In this document: positions 6,901 through 9,126 of the stretch, piece by piece
Numbering within the stretch: the first letter of the stretch is position 1
Layout: each line of letters opens with the position of its first letter
Assembly: GCA_012522985.1 (NCBI GenBank)
Contig: JAAYJJ010000176.1
Coordinates: 1 to 9,126, forward strand
Length of the DNA stretch: 9,126 nt
Reading direction: 5' to 3'
Source: Aliarcobacter butzleri
Lineage (GTDB): Bacteria; Campylobacterota; Campylobacteria; Campylobacterales; Arcobacteraceae
The notes under the pieces: generated by a model
The model's input: the letters and a program-made list of their open reading frames with translations, nothing else
What the model was told of the DNA's origin: nothing
Databases searched by the model: none
Translations under genes and position numbers: made by a program

Positions 6901-7082
6901 AACATTTTTTCAGGGCTATTTAAATCGCTTACAAACTCATAACCTTGATTTGATAAATCTTTAATAAGTTCATTTTCTAAATCAGCTTCACTTTGATAAG
7001 AGCTTCCCTCTTGGTCAATTTTTATGTATTTATCTAAAACTATAAAATTATTTGATTGGGCTATTGGTTTTAGTTGCTCCAT
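3948..7082 (-). CDS. hsdR: Type I restriction enzyme R subunit (motor and nuclease)
   Basis: This 1044-residue protein is close to EcoR124I HsdR (1038). It translocates DNA using ATP and cuts at a distance from the unmethylated target, within an R2M2S complex. The nuclease D-ExK is D151 (RYDVTIL) and E165-K167 (QIELKK), and K220 follows; all four share EcoR124I numbers. The SF2 motor shows Walker A HTTGSGKT with K313, the DECH box at 408-411, GFTGTP at 433-438, TGFDAP at 667-672 and the motif VI region [12 protein letters not shown] at 690-701. The C-terminal third is helical and should dock on the methylase. GAGGA lies 8 bases before ATG 7082, and only one base separates it from the hsdS stop, so it is in the same operon. 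The main domains look intact; the 3' end carries a coding-like shifted tail. Confidence 0.96.
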   Translation of the reverse strand: MEQLKPIAQSNNFIVLDKYIKIDQEGSSYQSEADLENELIKDLSNQGYEFVSDLNSPEKMLVNIKKQLEELNKVEFSNVEWKRFCEEYLDRPSDNIVDKTRKIHDDYIYDFTFDNGNLKNIYLLDKKNIARNKVQVIKQFTQAGKQLNRYDVTILVNGLPLVQIELKKRGVAIREAFNQVHRYSKESFNSENSLYKYLQIFVISNGTDSRYFANTTKRDKNSFDFTMNWAKSDNTLIKDLKDFTATFLQKKTLLDVLIHYSVFDVSNTLLIMRPYQIAATERLIWKVRSSYESKRWSSLDSGGYIWHTTGSGKTLTSFKAARLATELDFINKVFFVVDRKDLDFQTMKEYQRFSPDSVNGADITAGPKQNIEKDDNMIIDTTIQKLNNLMKSENDLEIYTKQVVFIFDECHRSQFGEAQKNLKKKFKKFYQFGFTGTPIFAGVNASGAEDTASVFGRELHSYVITDAIRDEKVLKFKVDYNDVRPQFKDLEGETDEKKLSSYENKQALLHPVRINEITQYILNNFNQKTHRLQVGAKGFNAMFAVSSVDAAKLYYEAFKNLQKDKERPLKIATIFSFAANETQDAIGDIADENFEPTAMDASAKEFLSAAIDDYNKMFGTTYGVESKEFANYYKDLAKRVKGKDSSGASLKPDEKVDLLIVVGMFLTGFDAPTLNTLFVDKNLRYHGLMQAYSRTNRIYDATKTFGNIVTFRDLEQATIDAITLFGDKNTKNVVLEKSYDEYMQGFTDTTSGEARRGYLDIIEELQQKFPNPDEIEREKDKKDFAKLFGEYLKAENVLQNYDEFAGLKALQDLNMSDLEAVEEFKTKHYLSDEDLSKMKEVKIPSERIIQDYKSTYNDIREWIRREKDSKNKEESTIDWNDIVFEIDLLKSQEINLDYILELIFEHNKKVKDKVALVEEVRRVIRASLGNRAKESLIVDFINQTNLDSIGDKASVIDEFFKFAQAEQLREANELISDENLNEEAAKRYIVASLKREYASENGTELNEILPKMSPLNPQYLTKKQTVFQKIAAFVEKFKGVGGKV

Positions 7083-7083
7083 C

Positions 7084-8211
7084 TTATTGTTCCTCTTTTT
7101 TCGGAAAAGTTAAAAGTAAATCTCTGTAATACTCATATTGTTTTTGTCTAAGCTCAATCTCTTTTGGTAAACCCTCTCTAATTGAGTTTGTAAGAGTATC
7201 AAATTTATCTAGGATATTAACTATTCTTTCTTTTTCTGATAATGAAGGATTAGGAATTTTAATATTATTTAAATTTTGTTGATTTAATTTTGGTTGGGCA
7301 GCACCTGAAATATATGGTGTTAAATCAATACTATTTAAATATATTTCAACAAATCTTCGTTCTGCATAGGTATCGAATTTTAGTACATGGGCATGATTAT
7401 TAACCCAACTTTTTCCACTAATACTAAATGCAATTGGAGTATTTCTTGCTAATAAATTTGCTCCATCTTCTGAAACAAGAAGAAAATCACCATCAAAGAT
7501 ATAATCTTTTACATAATCAACAATCCCTGAAGCACCATAATATGGAATTTCTCCAGCATCTCTTAATCCACTAGTAATAGGTTTTCTTTTTGAATCAAGA
7601 TTTTCAGCTAATTTCCCCAAAGTCTTAAACTCAACTTCTCCATCTTCAAAAGTCAATAATTTATCTCTATAATAACTATATTGTTTTTTTCGTGCTGTAA
7701 GCTCTGCTGTGAGCTCTGCTGTGAGCTCTGTGAAATTGTCCAAAATTCGTACAATTTCATTTTGGATGTTTAGAGGTGGGATTGGAATAGATATTTCAAG
7801 CATTCTTCCCTTTGTTAATTTCGCTCTACCGCCACCAGTTAAATATGGCATAAAATTAACGATACTTAAATAATGATATAAAAATCGTGTATTTAATTTT
7901 TCTTTTCCTCGTATTACATGCACATGATTGTTAGCCCAAAATTTACCTTTTGTATATTGAATGGAATAATTTTCAAGACTTGCCGAACCATCTTCAGCAA
8001 TTAAAACATAAATACCATCATGAGTATATCCACGAACATAATCTTGAATATTGTTAGCACCATAATATGGATTTTCACCAGAAACCCTTAACGATGCTTT
8101 TACAGGTTTTCTTCCACTATTAGCTACTTCAACAAAGTCTTCATTACCTAGAGTTATCCACTCAACCTCTACACCTTTAAGCAGTTCTTTTATAGAGATT
8201 TTTTCACTCAC
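7084..8211 (-). CDS. hsdS: Type I restriction-modification specificity subunit
   Basis: This 375-residue protein chooses the DNA target of the R-M complex. It has two target recognition domains, about 15-150 and 195-320, and two helical conserved regions, about 151-190 and 322-368. The domains are clearly related: both carry RKP, PYYGA, a DG-x(6)-EDG stretch and a W-x-NNH-x-HV motif, and both helical regions end in a KKQY/RQKQY-YYRDxLLTF motif. The central helix holds [14 protein letters not shown] (161-174), the TAEL repeat known from EcoR124I, where copy number sets the spacer of the split recognition site. The start is GTG 8211, which overlaps the hsdM stop by 4 bp (GTGA), with GGAG 8 bases upstream. 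Which sequence it recognises cannot be read from the protein. Confidence 0.95.
   Translation of the reverse strand: MSEKISIKELLKGVEVEWITLGNEDFVEVANSGRKPVKASLRVSGENPYYGANNIQDYVRGYTHDGIYVLIAEDGSASLENYSIQYTKGKFWANNHVHVIRGKEKLNTRFLYHYLSIVNFMPYLTGGGRAKLTKGRMLEISIPIPPLNIQNEIVRILDNFTELTAELTAELTARKKQYSYYRDKLLTFEDGEVEFKTLGKLAENLDSKRKPITSGLRDAGEIPYYGASGIVDYVKDYIFDGDFLLVSEDGANLLARNTPIAFSISGKSWVNNHAHVLKFDTYAERRFVEIYLNSIDLTPYISGAAQPKLNQQNLNNIKIPNPSLSEKERIVNILDKFDTLTNSIREGLPKEIELRQKQYEYYRDLLLTFPKKEEQ
7694..7729 (-). repeat. Tandem 12-bp repeat encoding TAEL in hsdS
   Basis: Three in-phase 12-bp units lie end to end: 7694-7705 (GCTGTAAGCTCT), 7706-7717 and 7718-7729 (both GCTGTGAGCTCT); the first differs at one base. 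They encode the T-A-E-L repeats in the spacer helix of HsdS. In EcoR124I and EcoR124II, gain or loss of one such unit changes the target spacer from 6 to 7 bases. Two identical neighbouring units make slippage or recombination plausible. Confidence 0.9.
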
Positions 8212-9126
8212 GCTTCTATCTCCGCTACGATTTTATCTATTTCACTTCTAAGGTTATCAATCTTTGATACTGTAGTTTTAAGTTCACTGTTGAGCTTATT
8301 TATATCTATTATTTCTCTTGTATCTTTGGCTTCTACATAAGAGCTAACAGATAAGTTATAATCATTTTTAGCTATTACATCATTGTCCACACACTTAGCA
8401 AAATGTTCAATATTCTCTTTGCTATCGAACACTTTCATAATTTGTTCTATATGATTGTTTGCACCCTCGTAAGTTAATATGTTGTTATTTGTTTGTTTTT
8501 TATAAAGTTCACTTGCATCGATAAATTGTGTTTTATTATCTGTTTTATGTTTTGAAAGAACTAAGATATTAACAGCGATTGAAGTTCCAAAAAATAGATT
8601 TGGTGCTAAAGAGATAACCGTTTCTACATAGTTTCCATCAACTAAATATTTTCTAATCTTAGCTTCTGCCCCACCTCTATAAAAAATACCAGGAAAACAA
8701 ACTATAGCAGCTCTTCCTTTTGGAGATAAATAACTTAAGCAATGAAGAACAAATGCAAAATCTGCTTTTGATTTTGGTGCAAGTACTCCAGCAGGAGCAA
8801 ATCTATCGTCATTGATAAGTGTCGGGTCATCACTTCCTATCCAGTTTACTGAATATGGAGGGTTTGAAACAATAGCATCAAAAGTCTTGTCATCTCCAAA
8901 ATGTGGGTCTATGAGAGTATTACCAAGTGATATGTTAAATTTATCAAATTTGATATTATGTAAAAACATGTTCATACGAGCAAGGTTGTAAGTAGAGTGA
9001 TTTATCTCTTGACCAAAAAATCCATCTTCTACAATATGGTCATCAAATTGTTTCTTTGCTTGTAGAAGTAGTGAACCCGAACCAGCAGCAGGGTCGTAGA
9101 TTTTATTTACTTTCTCTTGCTTATGC
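8208..9126 (-). CDS. hsdM: Type I restriction-modification methyltransferase subunit (5' end missing)
   Basis: The frame is open from the right window edge, and the 305 residues present are the C-terminal part of a protein that in EcoR124I is about 520 long. The first internal Met (8975) is not the start, because coding continues upstream with conserved sequence. HsdM methylates adenine N6 in the target using S-adenosylmethionine. The SAM-binding motif [12 protein letters not shown], is encoded at 9095-9063, followed by [17 protein letters not shown]. Catalytic motif [10 protein letters not shown], starts at 8864. The end of the protein is a coiled-coil-like helix ([20 protein letters not shown]) that should contact HsdS. 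It is first of the three hsd genes visible, and its stop overlaps the hsdS start by 4 bp. Any operon promoter lies outside the window. Confidence 0.95.
   Translation of the reverse strand, partial: HKQEKVNKIYDPAAGSGSLLLQAKKQFDDHIVEDGFFGQEINHSTYNLARMNMFLHNIKFDKFNISLGNTLIDPHFGDDKTFDAIVSNPPYSVNWIGSDDPTLINDDRFAPAGVLAPKSKADFAFVLHCLSYLSPKGRAAIVCFPGIFYRGGAEAKIRKYLVDGNYVETVISLAPNLFFGTSIAVNILVLSKHKTDNKTQFIDASELYKKQTNNNILTYEGANNHIEQIMKVFDSKENIEHFAKCVDNDVIAKNDYNLSVSSYVEAKDTREIIDINKLNSELKTTVSKIDNLRSEIDKIVAEIEA

Noticed and set aside
1..9126. CRISPR array, insertion sequence or transposase
   Set aside because: No regularly spaced repeats of CRISPR size and no transposase motif or terminal repeats were seen; the only direct repeats are short (10-12 bp).

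Overview
The window is AT-rich. Its codon use, tight gene packing and promoter style suggest a Campylobacterota (Epsilonproteobacteria) chromosome of the Sulfurimonas/Arcobacter kind. That placement is an inference from sequence character, not from a marker gene. Every supported gene lies on the minus strand.

Layout from left to right. (1) Positions 1-320 hold the first 106 codons of a membrane-anchored, probably sensory protein; this looks like host backbone. (2) Positions 406-449 hold only the 3' part of a tRNA-Leu gene on the minus strand: variable arm, T arm, 3' acceptor strand and CCA. No 5' half follows. I read it as the displaced attachment-site copy of an element inserted into a tRNA-Leu gene, so everything to the right belongs to an integrated island, and the intact tRNA should lie beyond the right edge. 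Next come an imperfect inverted repeat, a rho-independent terminator and a perfect tandem 11-bp repeat. (3) Positions 557-3395 form a compact four-gene operon, transcribed towards the att site: an AlpA-like regulator, a RepA/RecA-fold ATPase, a small helix-turn-helix protein and a tyrosine integrase. Each start overlaps the preceding stop. (4) Positions 3396-3947 form a gap of about 550 bp that is rich in TTGAC-type palindromes. It includes a hairpin that buries the ribosome-binding site of the AlpA-like gene, plus two very short coding-like frames just after hsdR. (5) Positions 3948-9126 hold a type I restriction-modification operon in the order hsdM (5' end missing) - hsdS - hsdR. It resembles the EcoR124I (type IC) family: HsdR matches EcoR124I catalytic residue numbers exactly, and HsdS carries the TAEL repeat in its central spacer.

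How it fits together. The left module should integrate, excise and perhaps replicate the island, and the R-M operon is its cargo: it protects the host from foreign DNA and may stabilise the island. The layout (int at the att end, small HTH/AlpA regulators, a replication-type ATPase, a defence cargo) resembles satellite-like or phage-inducible islands, but no packaging or capsid gene is visible. The most interesting points are the satellite-like module, the AlpA hairpin, the palindrome-rich gap, the TAEL repeat in hsdS, and the coding-like frames after hsdR.
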